Of a DNA stretch of 24,650 nt, positions 7,473-16,961 are shown piece by piece. Both the position numbers and the translations under genes were made by a program. The notes beneath the pieces were generated by a model, which was not told where the DNA came from, searched no databases, and was given only the letters and a program-made list of their open reading frames with translations. Source of the stretch: UBA6921 sp031363085 (GTDB lineage Bacteria; Pseudomonadota; Gammaproteobacteria; SG8-11); NCBI GenBank assembly GCA_031363085.1, contig JANLTU010000175.1:1-24650 (forward strand), written 5' to 3'. Each line of letters begins with the position of its first letter. Position 1 is the stretch's first letter.

Positions 7473-8441
7473 CTACGAAGCTTCGCTCAGACACTTGATT
7501 TCATGCTCAACAAGTTCAACCATGATTTCCTGAATAGTCTTTTTAGCACTCCATCCCAATTTCTCTTTTATTTTTGTAGGGTCTCCAAGCAAGTTGAATG
7601 ATTCGACTATTCGAAAATCATTCGTCTGGGTTTTTATAAAATCGCGATAGTCTAGATCTAAGTGCCCGAATACAGCGGCACATAGATCTCGAACCGAGCT
7701 GAGATGGCCTGTAGCAATTACGTAGTCATCGACGGTCTCAGCGCAAACCATTCGAAACATGGCTTCAACGTATTCTGGCGCATAACCCCAATCTCGTTTT
7801 GCGTCAAGTGATCCAAGGGTGATCGAATCCGCCTGACCGAGTTTTATGCGTGCTGCTGCATTTGCAATCTTTTTCGTCACAAACTGTGTCGACCGGCGAA
7901 TACTCTCATGGTTGTATAAAATGGCCGAACAACACCTGACGCCGTAGATGGATCGGTAGATATTCACCATGTTGTGCGCATACAGCTTCGCCGCGCCATA
8001 CGGGCTTTTGGGTCGGAAAGATGTTCCTTCTGATTGCGGTGTTTCGGTTACCGTACCGAACATTTCGCTGCTCGACGCTTGGCAGAATACGATCTCTTCG
8101 CGGCGGCGGGATTGCCGTAATGCCTCAACAATATCGACAACGAAGCCACCATTCAATCTGTTGATCTCGTACGGAGCGTCGAACATTCCTTGGCCGGTAG
8201 CTTTCGCTGCGTAATTGAATATAACGTTCGGTTGATACTCCTCCACAATCTTGCTGAATTCGCCCGCTTGAGCATAATCAAATCCAGCCAAACAAAACTT
8301 TTCGGTTCGGTTACTGGTGTAGTGGACTTGCGCCTGATGCAAATTAGACGTTAACCCTAGCACTTCAAATCCTTTGCTTAACAGTAGCTCCACCATGTAA
8401 AAACCATCCTGACCGGTCACCCCTGTAACAATAGCCTTCAT
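7473..8441 (-). CDS. GDP-mannose 4,6-dehydratase-like SDR (divergent Gmd paralogue)
   Basis: A 322-residue extended SDR clearly related to Gmd. It has GVTGQDG at 7-13, QASSSEMFG at 121-129 (Ser124 in place of the usual catalytic Thr, Glu126 retained), and Y148/K152 in YGAAKLYA. Further along are NHES and R residues, the FVTKKI segment, and LGSLDAKRDWG in the family's usual order. Retention of Glu126 argues for a 4,6-dehydratase rather than a simple reductase. It lacks the RRTSxFNTxRI segment that contacts the NADP phosphate in canonical Gmd, and it is about 40 residues shorter. Its substrate may therefore be a different NDP-sugar. It coexists with a canonical gmd at 12067-13152. It is in the same operon, and its start overlaps the end of the polymerase-like gene. 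The exact reaction is unknown. Confidence 0.8.
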   Translation of the reverse strand: MKAIVTGVTGQDGFYMVELLLSKGFEVLGLTSNLHQAQVHYTSNRTEKFCLAGFDYAQAGEFSKIVEEYQPNVIFNYAAKATGQGMFDAPYEINRLNGGFVVDIVEALRQSRRREEIVFCQASSSEMFGTVTETPQSEGTSFRPKSPYGAAKLYAHNMVNIYRSIYGVRCCSAILYNHESIRRSTQFVTKKIANAAARIKLGQADSITLGSLDAKRDWGYAPEYVEAMFRMVCAETVDDYVIATGHLSSVRDLCAAVFGHLDLDYRDFIKTQTNDFRIVESFNLLGDPTKIKEKLGWSAKKTIQEIMVELVEHEIKCLSEAS

Positions 8442-9558
8442 TAATCGTTTTACCTTTTTGCGTAATATACAAAATTAAAAAAATATTCGAGATACTAATC
8501 GGATTCAACATGCACACTATGATGAAAGCCATTTTGATTATCTTCGCTTCGCTAGTATCGCAAGTCGTTAAAGCCCGCTTTAGGATAATCACCAATAACA
8601 AAACAGCAAAAACACCGGATCCATAGATCATTTCGCCAATGGCTGGCAATATATAATTCGATCCTGTTTCAATTAGCAACCCTGAATTTAGGGCGAAGCT
8701 ATTGTATTGAGACATGAAATCGATGGGACTAAATAATAGTAATGAAGGCAGCAAGTTGCTGACCAACGTAAAGTATATGTTCCCAGCGCGTAAATTGAGA
8801 CTCGCATCGCTAAAGAGCCCACTGACAGCAAGCCCCCCCGAGAAGATACTCATCAACCGAGAGACGACCCCAGTTGAACTGAAATAAAAATCGCTGACGA
8901 CAAGCATCGGCAATATGAGCACAACGCTGACTCGGAGATTTAATGGTAGTTTCATTAATGGGAATATCAGTAGGATCATCGCTAGTAGTGAACCGCTCAG
9001 GAGTACGGAAGCCACAGCGCATACTATGAAGATTGTATTTTTCCCGCTCTTTTCGGACAGTAGGTACATAAGGTGGAGCATCGAGATACTACCGTAGTAC
9101 GATGCCTCCGCCGTCAGGCTCGGAGGACCCATCCGTCCTACTAAATACCGCCCCGGGATCTCGATCTGGTATCCCATTTTAATTGCCAAATACTGGTAAA
9201 ACCCGACCAAGAACCAAAGAACGACCGTTGCCTTTACCGCGAACGGAAAATATTCACCGTTCTCGCGCTGACACACTACCCAGAAAATAATGAAAGACAG
9301 ATACGTATATGAATGTCTGAGCAAATCGTATTCGAGCGTACTTCTGAATGCGTAAACCAAAATACAGATAAATGACAACCCGAACAACACACCGTCCCGT
9401 CTATAGACAAACCTATTTGTGCGGAAAGTAAAAAATGCAATGGATGCAGCGATCAATACCCAAGGCTGGGTGTCTCCGTCGAGCACCTTCGGATAAAACA
9501 TAAATGGCATAGTAAGCAGGAGTGGCAATATCCCGATATCTCTCACGCTGATTTTCAT
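8365..9558 (-). CDS. Wzy-like O-antigen polymerase/ligase-type membrane protein
   Basis: A 397-residue, strongly hydrophobic protein with about ten to eleven predicted transmembrane segments, no soluble domain, and a central extracytoplasmic stretch GRYLVGRMGPPSLTAEASYYG around 139-159. Wzy-like polymerases often carry a comparable G(P)PSLxxEPSYY sequence. Wzy joins lipid-linked repeat units in the periplasm after Wzx flips them. Families are so divergent that the call rests on topology, that motif and the wzx neighbour. The last 25 or so residues are hydrophilic and overlap the next gene by 77 bases, which is unusual. A one-base change in the A5 run at 8455-8459 would end the protein at a TAA just before the next start. 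There is no signal peptide, and the ATG is at 9558. Confidence 0.7.
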   Translation of the reverse strand: MKISVRDIGILPLLLTMPFMFYPKVLDGDTQPWVLIAASIAFFTFRTNRFVYRRDGVLFGLSFICILVYAFRSTLEYDLLRHSYTYLSFIIFWVVCQRENGEYFPFAVKATVVLWFLVGFYQYLAIKMGYQIEIPGRYLVGRMGPPSLTAEASYYGSISMLHLMYLLSEKSGKNTIFIVCAVASVLLSGSLLAMILLIFPLMKLPLNLRVSVVLILPMLVVSDFYFSSTGVVSRLMSIFSGGLAVSGLFSDASLNLRAGNIYFTLVSNLLPSLLLFSPIDFMSQYNSFALNSGLLIETGSNYILPAIGEMIYGSGVFAVLLLVIILKRALTTCDTSEAKIIKMAFIIVCMLNPISISNIFLILYITQKGKTINEGYCYRGDRSGWFLHGGATVKQRI

Positions 9559-9704
9559 TTACCAATCCCAGAAAGCATTTTTGAATGAAGCCCAAGCCCC
9601 AGCGTCTAGAGCCACGATCAGCTAGTTTTGGACGAGGTATCGTATCGCTGCAATACTTGCTTCTGAGGAAACTCCATCGTGCCCAATCCAGTGGGCCAAA
9701 GCCC
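9559..9704. other. 146-bp gap between flippase and polymerase genes
   Basis: I see no recognisable gene, terminator or promoter here. A 60-codon reading frame crosses it from the 3' end of the flippase gene, but it has no family resemblance and mostly overlaps the flippase coding sequence. The gap is long for this otherwise tightly packed operon and may be a relic of rearrangement. Confidence 0.4.
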
Positions 9705-11024
9705 TCATGTACGAATACAAATAAATCTGTAGATGTGGATCAAAAAATTCATCGGCGTGACTGAAAGCTCGCGGCATATTATCCGAAGGATTAGGGGTAG
9801 GCACAGAAGAGCTTGCAACCCGAGCGGTACGATTATTAATGTCGCTACACTATCCTTGGTTATCCACGTTAAGAAGATTGCCAAAACTACACCGATGAGG
9901 CTCGTGGTGACGTAAATTTTGACAAATCCATAGTTTCTCGTAACCACAAGAAAATTGACTAGCAAGAAGATATTCATCTCAACTAGAAAGGAAAGGCCGA
10001 TCAAAAATAAGTCTACATCACCCACAAGCACCACTTTAGAGCCGATAAGTACCAGTAACGCGTTACCAAAAATTGCTAGCACAACTTCCCCAGCAATGAA
10101 TACTGTGTTTGCGGCAACGATACTAACCGCCAGTTCGTGGAATATTTCCTTTCGATCCCCCGATGCAATTGCTCTAACCAGTCTGTGTAGCCAAACTTGC
10201 ACTGGGACAAGCGCTAACATTGATAGCATTGTATTGGCCTGCAACGACAACCCATAGGCGCCTATCACCTCCTTCGGAAAAATCATAGTTGCGACGAGCA
10301 AACCACCTTTGTACAGGACAAAGGCTGAAAACATGTAAAAAGTATACTTTAGGATGTTGGATGAATTGGCCAACTCAAAATTAGCATTAGTATTAATTAG
10401 TACCAGCGCATCCTGCGAGGACCGATAGTTTTCAAGAGACTGAGTAGCTGCACGAGAAATGAGCACGCAACCGATGATTACCGAGAAGACAAAACTCAAG
10501 CAGATACCCATTACCGAGAAGCCTGATTTAAGCAGAGCGTATGTGCAGCTTAAATTAATTAGTCTAGTTAACGAATTAATGTTGTTGTATAGAGCCACAT
10601 GTGCCATACCCAACAAAACTGAGTTGTTTGTGCCAAAGTAATAGTTAAGTGCATAAGCAGATATAAAAATTAGCCATTCGATACTCGCACTAGTACCTAG
10701 TTTTTCTGTGGCTATATAGTTTAGATACAACAAACCTAACATGAGGAAAGGTATGAGCACACATGCCGAGAGGGTTGCGTAAGCTACTCTAGCCTTTCGT
10801 ACGGCGGCCTGTATCGTGACAATACTTCCGGAATGATATTCTTTAGCAATTTCTCTAACGGATACGATCTGAATCGCACTCTCGATCTGTAGCGTAATAC
10901 CACCGAATGTAGTAAAAATAGACCAGAGAATAAATCCATTAATATCCAAGTACCGAAGCAGTAGCGGCACCATCAGTATCGCCACCAAGAGATTAACAAC
11001 CTGATTCAGGTACGCAGAGCGCAT
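9705..11024 (-). CDS. Wzx-like polysaccharide flippase (MOP superfamily)
   Basis: A protein of 439 residues (ATG at 11024; a GTG three bases upstream is also possible, and a GGAG lies 8 bases upstream of the ATG). The hydrophobicity suggests about 12 transmembrane helices. The N-terminus LNQVVNLLVAILMVPLLLRYLD followed by GFILWSIFTTFGGI is typical of Wzx/PST flippases, with the LxxLGxxGYGLW-type pattern after helix one. It would move undecaprenyl-diphosphate-linked repeat units across the inner membrane. Together with the Wzy-like gene just downstream it supports a Wzx/Wzy-dependent pathway. The gene is AT-rich relative to rfbB and gmd, as is usual for wzx. A 77-base gap separates it from the fcl remnant upstream. 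Substrate specificity cannot be read. Confidence 0.82.
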   Translation of the reverse strand: MRSAYLNQVVNLLVAILMVPLLLRYLDINGFILWSIFTTFGGITLQIESAIQIVSVREIAKEYHSGSIVTIQAAVRKARVAYATLSACVLIPFLMLGLLYLNYIATEKLGTSASIEWLIFISAYALNYYFGTNNSVLLGMAHVALYNNINSLTRLINLSCTYALLKSGFSVMGICLSFVFSVIIGCVLISRAATQSLENYRSSQDALVLINTNANFELANSSNILKYTFYMFSAFVLYKGGLLVATMIFPKEVIGAYGLSLQANTMLSMLALVPVQVWLHRLVRAIASGDRKEIFHELAVSIVAANTVFIAGEVVLAIFGNALLVLIGSKVVLVGDVDLFLIGLSFLVEMNIFLLVNFLVVTRNYGFVKIYVTTSLIGVVLAIFLTWITKDSVATLIIVPLGLQALLCLPLILRIICRELSVTPMNFLIHIYRFICIRT

Positions 11025-11104
11025 CACAGCAGCTCCATGCTAATTTCAATGGCGTCCATCATGGCGTAATGACGATCTGACATAGATCGCTATTGACGGA
11101 CTCG

Positions 11105-12064
11105 TCATCTGATCGATGTCAAAAACGCTTGGTATGCTTCTGCGATACCCTCTTCCAACTCCACACGATGGCGCCAGCCCATTTGTTTTAGCTGTGAAAT
11201 ATCCAGTAATTTGCGCTGTGTTCCGTCTGGCTTCGTGGTATCAAATGCGAGTTCACCCGTAAATCCGACAACTCTCTTGACGATCTGTGCAAGCTCCTTG
11301 ATGGAAATGTCAGAGCCAGTTCCGATATTGATGAGCGGTGGATACTGTGCAGAGAATATCCGTTCGATCTGCTCCTCGGGTAAATTCAACAAGTGGACAC
11401 AGGCGTCAGCAAGATCGTCACTGAACAGAAACTCACGACGCGGGGTGCCGGTACCCCATACCACAACCTCGTTGCACCCTCCTGTCTTGGCTTCATGCAT
11501 TTTGCGTATGAGCGCCGGGAGAACGTGCGAACTTTCCAGATCAAACTTGTCACCCAGACCGTAGAGATTGGTAGGCATCACCGCCAGATACTGTGTGCCG
11601 TACTGGCGGTTATAAGCCTAGCACATTTCTATGCCAGCGATTTTAGCAACTGCATAGGGCCGATTTGTGGACTCTAGTGGCCCAGTCAATAAATATCCTT
11701 CTTTCATCGGTTGTGGACAATCACGCGGGTAAATACATGACGACCCTAAAAAAAGAAGGCGCTTCACACCCGCTTTCCAAGACTCGTGAATTACATTGGT
11801 TTGGATCGCAAGATTTTGCCAAATGAACTCTGCTGGATAATTATTATTTGCGAGTATGCCGCCGACCTTGGCTGCAGCGAGAATTACATATTCCGGTTTC
11901 TTGCATTGAAAGAACCCAGCTACTAAGTGCTGATCAGTAAGATCCAACTCCGTACGAGAGCAAGTGATTATGTTTTTGAAGCCGCCGGCCATGAGCCGCC
12001 GCAATAACGCAGATCCCACCAACCCTTGGTGCCCTGCAATGTAAATTTTGGCGCTGGTTTGCAT
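11105..12064 (-). pseudogene. fcl: GDP-L-fucose synthase interrupted by an in-frame amber codon
   Basis: Read through, this is a 319-codon gene of the normal Fcl length (E. coli Fcl is about 321 residues). Fcl converts GDP-4-keto-6-deoxymannose, the Gmd product, to GDP-L-fucose by 3,5-epimerisation and reduction. GHQGLVG is at 11-17, GSSCIYP at 107-113 and the catalytic pair Y137/K141 in YAVAKIAG. After MC148 a TAG at 11618-11620 interrupts the frame. The same frame continues without any shift as AYNRQYGTQYLAVMPTNLYG, which is the normal family continuation; relatives have CESYNRQYG here, so GAG to TAG is the simplest change. The 170 downstream codons, including GTPRREFLFSDDLADACVHL, look intact. 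The two halves occupy 11618-12064 and 11105-11581. It is most likely a recent null allele, though suppression or a sequencing error is possible. Confidence 0.85.
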
Positions 12065-12066
12065 AT

Positions 12067-13148
12067 CTATTCGTTGTAGTCGTATGCCGAATAACCATGC
12101 CGTTTTACCAACTCATCGCGCTCGGCGGCTTTAAGGTCTTCGTGCACCATTTCTGTAACCAGTTGTTCGAATGTAATCTTCGGTGCCCATCCGAGTTTTT
12201 CTTTAGCTTTTGTGGGATCGCCGAGTAAGGTCTCCACTTCCGTCGGCCGAAAGTAACGTTTATCAACGGCGACGATGCAGTTACCGGATTCATCGAAACC
12301 CTTTTCATCCTCGCCGCGCCCTACCCATTTAATCCGCATGCCGAGTTCCGCCGCTGCCGCGTTAACAAAATCACGTACACTATATTGTTTGCCGGTGGCG
12401 ATCACATAGTCGTCGGCTTTATCTTGCTGCAACATCAACCATTGCATCTCGATGTAGTCCTTCGCATGTCCCCAATCACGTTTGGCATCGAGGTTGCCGA
12501 GAAACAAACATGACTGTAACCCCAGCTTGATGCGCGCGAGTGCGCGGGTAATTTTCCGGGTAACAAATGTTTCACCGCGTGTCGGTGATTCATGGTTGAA
12601 CAAAATGCCGTTGCAGGCATACATGCCATAGGCTTCGCGATAGTTAATCGTAATCCAGTATGCATACAGCTTCGCCACCGCATAGGGAGAGCGCGGATAA
12701 AACGGCGTGGTTTCTTTCTGCGGAATTTCTTGCACCTTGCCGAAGAGCTCGGACGTTGACGCTTGATAAAAACGCGTTTTCTTCTCAAGTCCCAGCAAAC
12801 GTATTGCCTCCAGCAACCGAAGTGCGCCCAGCGCATCGGAGTCGGCGGTATATTCCGGCTCCTCAAATGAAACTTGCACATGGCTCTGCGCGGCAAGATT
12901 GTAGATTTCGTCAGGCTGCACTTGCTGCACGATGCGAATGAGACTACTAGAGTCTGTCATGTCGCCATAGTGCAAAACAAAACGCGGATCAGAAACGTGG
13001 GGATCCTGGTACAGGTGATCGATGCGATCCGTATTAAACAGCGAGGTACGTCGCTTAAGCCCATGCACCTCGTAACCTTTTTCAAGCAGAAACTCGGCTA
13101 GGTAAGCTCCATCCTGGCCGGTTACTCCGGTAATCAGCGCGACCTTCT

Positions 13149-13152
<4 letters not shown>
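12067..13152 (-). CDS. gmd: GDP-mannose 4,6-dehydratase
   Basis: A 361-residue NADP-dependent extended SDR that converts GDP-D-mannose to GDP-4-keto-6-deoxy-D-mannose in the cytoplasm, the first step toward GDP-L-fucose, GDP-D-rhamnose and GDP-perosamine. GVTGQDG is at 9-15, the NADP-phosphate contact region RRTSLFNTDRID at 34-45, catalytic T133 and E135 in QASTSELFG, and Y157/K161 in YAVAKLYA. LGNLDAKRDWGHAKDYIE and the C-terminal PTEVETLLGDPTKAKEKLGW segment are also canonical. It overlaps rfbB by ATGA and precedes fcl by two bases, the usual gmd-fcl order. Length and motifs are normal. The pathway's next enzyme, fcl, is broken in this window. Confidence 0.97.
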
Positions 13153-14243
<1,091 letters not shown>

Positions 14244-14311
14244 TGATTTAAATCCCGCCGTCGCGTCCAGAAAAATATTGCTACAAATGTTGGCATGAAG
14301 TTAGGCGGCGA

Positions 14312-14341
14312 AGTATAGACAATCCGACACAACGCGAGCAA
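14312..14341 (-). promoter_or_regulatory. Candidate sigma-70 promoter of the polysaccharide operon
   Basis: On the (-) strand, TTGCTC (14336-14341) is followed after 18 bases by TATACT (14312-14317), about 68 bases upstream of the rfbB ATG. The -10 box is good and the -35 moderate. Position and orientation fit the start of the rfbB-led operon. Confidence 0.5.
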
Positions 14342-14385
14342 ACGAATAACGCGGAGAATTCATCAATCACCAGCGCCATCACGCA

Positions 14386-14400
14386 TATGCTCTGAGCATA
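14386..14400. repeat. 15-bp palindrome TATGCTC-T-GAGCATA upstream of rfbB
   Basis: A perfect 7-bp inverted repeat with a one-base centre, about 45 bases upstream of the candidate -35 box of the polysaccharide promoter. Position and symmetry would fit an operator for a dimeric regulator, but no regulator is encoded nearby. Confidence 0.3.
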
Positions 14401-14511
14401 CAGCACGCAACACGGGCCCGACTTTGGATTCCATGCTAGTGATCGTCTGTGACCCGTTCATGACAAGCGAGCAAGCGTCGTGCACGAATGCTGTTGGCGA
14501 TCAAGCCTTGA

Positions 14512-14551
14512 GCTGACTCCTTTTATAGTCAGCATAGTCAGCGTCTTTTTT
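14512..14551 (+). terminator. Terminator-like hairpin with repeated 3' arm and T6 tract
   Basis: GCTGACT at 14512-14518 can pair with AGTCAGC at either 14527-14533 or 14536-14542; the second arm is followed by GTC and T6 (14546-14551). The polarity suits a (+)-strand terminator, yet no (+)-strand gene precedes it. On the (-) strand no T-tract follows the stem. It could instead be a symmetric protein-binding or RNA structure. Confidence 0.3.
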
Positions 14552-14670
14552 CTGGGACTGCGTTACGCCTCAGTTACCGAGGTCGAAATCGAAAATTAGC
14601 TGTTGTCCCCGTCCGCTTGAGGATCGGGTTTGGCGAGGTGCACGATACCGAACCCTGCGAGCGGATAACA

Positions 14671-16935
14671 TTAAAATTCCATTTCTACGCCAAGAACGGG
14701 TAAGAACGGCAATTGGTAAACGCGCGTGTGTTCCTCGTAGTTGTAGTTGTAGTCAAAACCATCGACATTTTTATGATTGTAGGCATTGATCAATTCGAGA
14801 TACCCGTTCACCTTCCAGGTGTTGTTGACAATATACCGGTCGATGCGCAGATCGAGGCGATGATAGGCATTTAAGCGACGCGAATTGACTTCGTCGTAGT
14901 TGGGTCCATACGTCGTCTTTCCATCTTTATCTTTTCGTTGGATGCCGCCGTTAATAGGCGTGTAGGGATTACCGGTGTGGTAAGTCCAGCGTGCGCCAAA
15001 CGACCAATCCGCTGACGGCTTGTAGCTCAATACACCGGTGGCAATAAGCGGTTGATCAAAGCTGAGTGGAAGCGTTTTTCCAGTCGCATCAACTTTGCGG
15101 CGCGACTGTGAATAGGTCAGCGACAACCAGCCGGACCACAGCGTCGGACTGTCTTTTTTAATCAACAATTCGGCGCCATGGGCAGTGCCGCTGGCACCGT
15201 TTGTATATTTAACGTCCGGATCAGACGTGACAAAATCGTCAAAGGTCTTGTAGTAGCCTTCCAACTTCCAAGTCCAACCCTCGTCCAGCTTTTGCGCCAT
15301 ACCCAGCACGTTGTGCGTCGAGCGTAGGCGTCGCAGATTCGGGTTGCCGAAGTTGTCGACCACTTGAATACCAGCGGGGAATTGGTTGTATTTTCCCCAG
15401 CCGGCGGTAATCAGCGTGCGCACTGTCCAGTCCCACTCTAACCCCAGGCGGGGTTCAAGATAGCTGCGATCCAGGTAATCGTCGTGCGTCCAATGTAGCC
15501 CACCGATCAACGTCAAATCCGGTGTGACACGCCAGCGGTCTTTGGCAAATACGATTTCACTGCGCACGGGAAAATTCTCGTTGATTTGTACACGCGGCGC
15601 GTCATTTAAATCAGGAACATGATCTCCAATACCAGTGGGCGTATAAAGGATATCCAGATTGAGTTTCACTTTTAAGTGTGAATAGTTTCCACCGACCGTG
15701 GTCGCATGATTAGGTGCGGGTTCGAAGCGGAATATGTCGCGCAGAAACAGGTCGTCGAAGGCCACATCCACCGTCCCAGCCGTGCCTATCGAACTAAAAG
15801 ATGCTGTTCGAGTGCGACCAACATACAACTTATTCACCGCGCTCGAAGTCATGCGTGTATTCAACTCGATATTTTGCGTGTGATACGACTGATCAATCGT
15901 CGAACTGCCGATCAAATACGGCTCGTGCTCGGTGCCGTTGTCGGGGTTTTTCGTCAAGGTAAAACCCACGCTATCCGACGCGCCACTCATATTCGCAATC
16001 AGCGTATTCGCGTCGTTCACCTCCCAAACATATTTTCCTTGGTAGTCGTAATAGCGTGGGAAGATGATTTTATCGCCGGTTTTATTGTCCTCGATAGTGC
16101 CCAACAAAAAATCCAGGTAGCTGCGGCGCACCGACAACAGCACTGATTGATGCGGCGCAATCGGCCCTTCAATCAGCCCATCCGCACCGATCAGGCTGAG
16201 GTTGATTTTGCCGCCGAGTCGATCCGTGCGTGGCTTGCGCAAAGCGACGTCGATGACGGCACCGGTAACATCACCGTATTCAGGACCGAAGGCGGCCGCA
16301 TACAAATTAAAATCGTCGACGATGCTGATCGGTAACACGCTGATCAAGCCACCCATGTGGAACAAATAGCCCACCGGCACACCGTCAACATAGTAAGCAT
16401 TGTCTTCTGGATTGGAACCACGAATCGCCGGATCGCCGCTGATATCGCTGCCCATCGCAATGCCCGGCAAAGCTTGCAAAGCCTTGATCGGATCACGACC
16501 GGCACCCGGCACCTCGCTCAATTCTTTTCCGGTGATCACGGTTTTCGACACGCGCTCCGGATTACGTTCGGCCCGCACCACCACCGGCGGAATGGTGTAG
16601 TCCTGGCGCAGGAAAATTTTCTTGGTTAAACCGCGCGCGCCGCTCTCGGCTGCGGCTGTGATGGGAATCTGTCGGTTGCTCTCATAACCGACGGCGACTG
16701 CGCCCAGCGTGTAGTCTCCCGGCGCGGGTAATGTCAAGGTGAACCGGCCGTGCTCGTCGCTGGTGGCATTGATGCTGTCGTTATCCACCAGATAAACGGC
16801 CGCGCCGAGAATTGGATCACCGGAGCCTTTTTCCAACACTTCGCCTTGCAATGTCACCGGATCGGCGCAGGCGCAGCTCATACCCAGCGCTAATATCCAT
16901 CCTGCCCCCCACGTTACACGCGCGTCCTTTTTCAT
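14671..16935 (-). CDS. TonB-dependent outer-membrane receptor
   Basis: A 754-residue outer-membrane receptor that takes up a large nutrient using TonB energy. Residues 1-24 form a signal peptide (basic start, hydrophobic core, CACA|D cleavage site). Residues about 27-110 are a carboxypeptidase-regulatory-like domain, followed by a VVVRAER stretch near 118-124 that may be the TonB box. The plug follows at about 130-240, with IRGSNPEDNAYYVDGVPVGY at 171-190 as its hallmark. The remainder is beta-barrel with alternating aromatic strands, ending in the terminal Phe (VEMEF) expected for BAM-dependent insertion. A GGAG lies six bases upstream of the ATG. It is 26 bases after tonB and probably in the same operon. 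The ligand is unknown; carbohydrate, siderophore and cobalamin are all possible, and no periplasmic or hydrolase partner is adjacent. Confidence 0.92.
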   Translation of the reverse strand: MKKDARVTWGAGWILALGMSCACADPVTLQGEVLEKGSGDPILGAAVYLVDNDSINATSDEHGRFTLTLPAPGDYTLGAVAVGYESNRQIPITAAAESGARGLTKKIFLRQDYTIPPVVVRAERNPERVSKTVITGKELSEVPGAGRDPIKALQALPGIAMGSDISGDPAIRGSNPEDNAYYVDGVPVGYLFHMGGLISVLPISIVDDFNLYAAAFGPEYGDVTGAVIDVALRKPRTDRLGGKINLSLIGADGLIEGPIAPHQSVLLSVRRSYLDFLLGTIEDNKTGDKIIFPRYYDYQGKYVWEVNDANTLIANMSGASDSVGFTLTKNPDNGTEHEPYLIGSSTIDQSYHTQNIELNTRMTSSAVNKLYVGRTRTASFSSIGTAGTVDVAFDDLFLRDIFRFEPAPNHATTVGGNYSHLKVKLNLDILYTPTGIGDHVPDLNDAPRVQINENFPVRSEIVFAKDRWRVTPDLTLIGGLHWTHDDYLDRSYLEPRLGLEWDWTVRTLITAGWGKYNQFPAGIQVVDNFGNPNLRRLRSTHNVLGMAQKLDEGWTWKLEGYYKTFDDFVTSDPDVKYTNGASGTAHGAELLIKKDSPTLWSGWLSLTYSQSRRKVDATGKTLPLSFDQPLIATGVLSYKPSADWSFGARWTYHTGNPYTPINGGIQRKDKDGKTTYGPNYDEVNSRRLNAYHRLDLRIDRYIVNNTWKVNGYLELINAYNHKNVDGFDYNYNYEEHTRVYQLPFLPVLGVEMEF

Positions 16936-16961
16936 GCTGTCTCCAGGTTGTCGTTGTGTTG

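Larger units (their letters stand above)
14244..14670. other. 427-bp intergenic region between TonB-dependent receptor and rfbB
   Basis: No coding sequence is credible here. The region holds a promoter candidate for the polysaccharide operon (14312-14341), a 15-bp palindrome (14386-14400) and a repeated-arm hairpin with a T6 run on the (+) strand (14512-14551). I found no clear rho-independent terminator for the receptor operon on the (-) strand, and no JUMPstart/ops element. Confidence 0.6.

Noticed and set aside
9622..9804. 60-codon (-)-strand frame downstream of the flippase gene
   Set aside because: It overlaps the flippase 3' end in another frame, with no family resemblance and no ribosome-binding site I can support.
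14244..14670. JUMPstart/ops-type antitermination element before the polysaccharide operon
   Set aside because: The GGCGGTAGC core is absent on the (-) strand in this region; a similar GGCGGCGAAG string on the (+) strand is not it.
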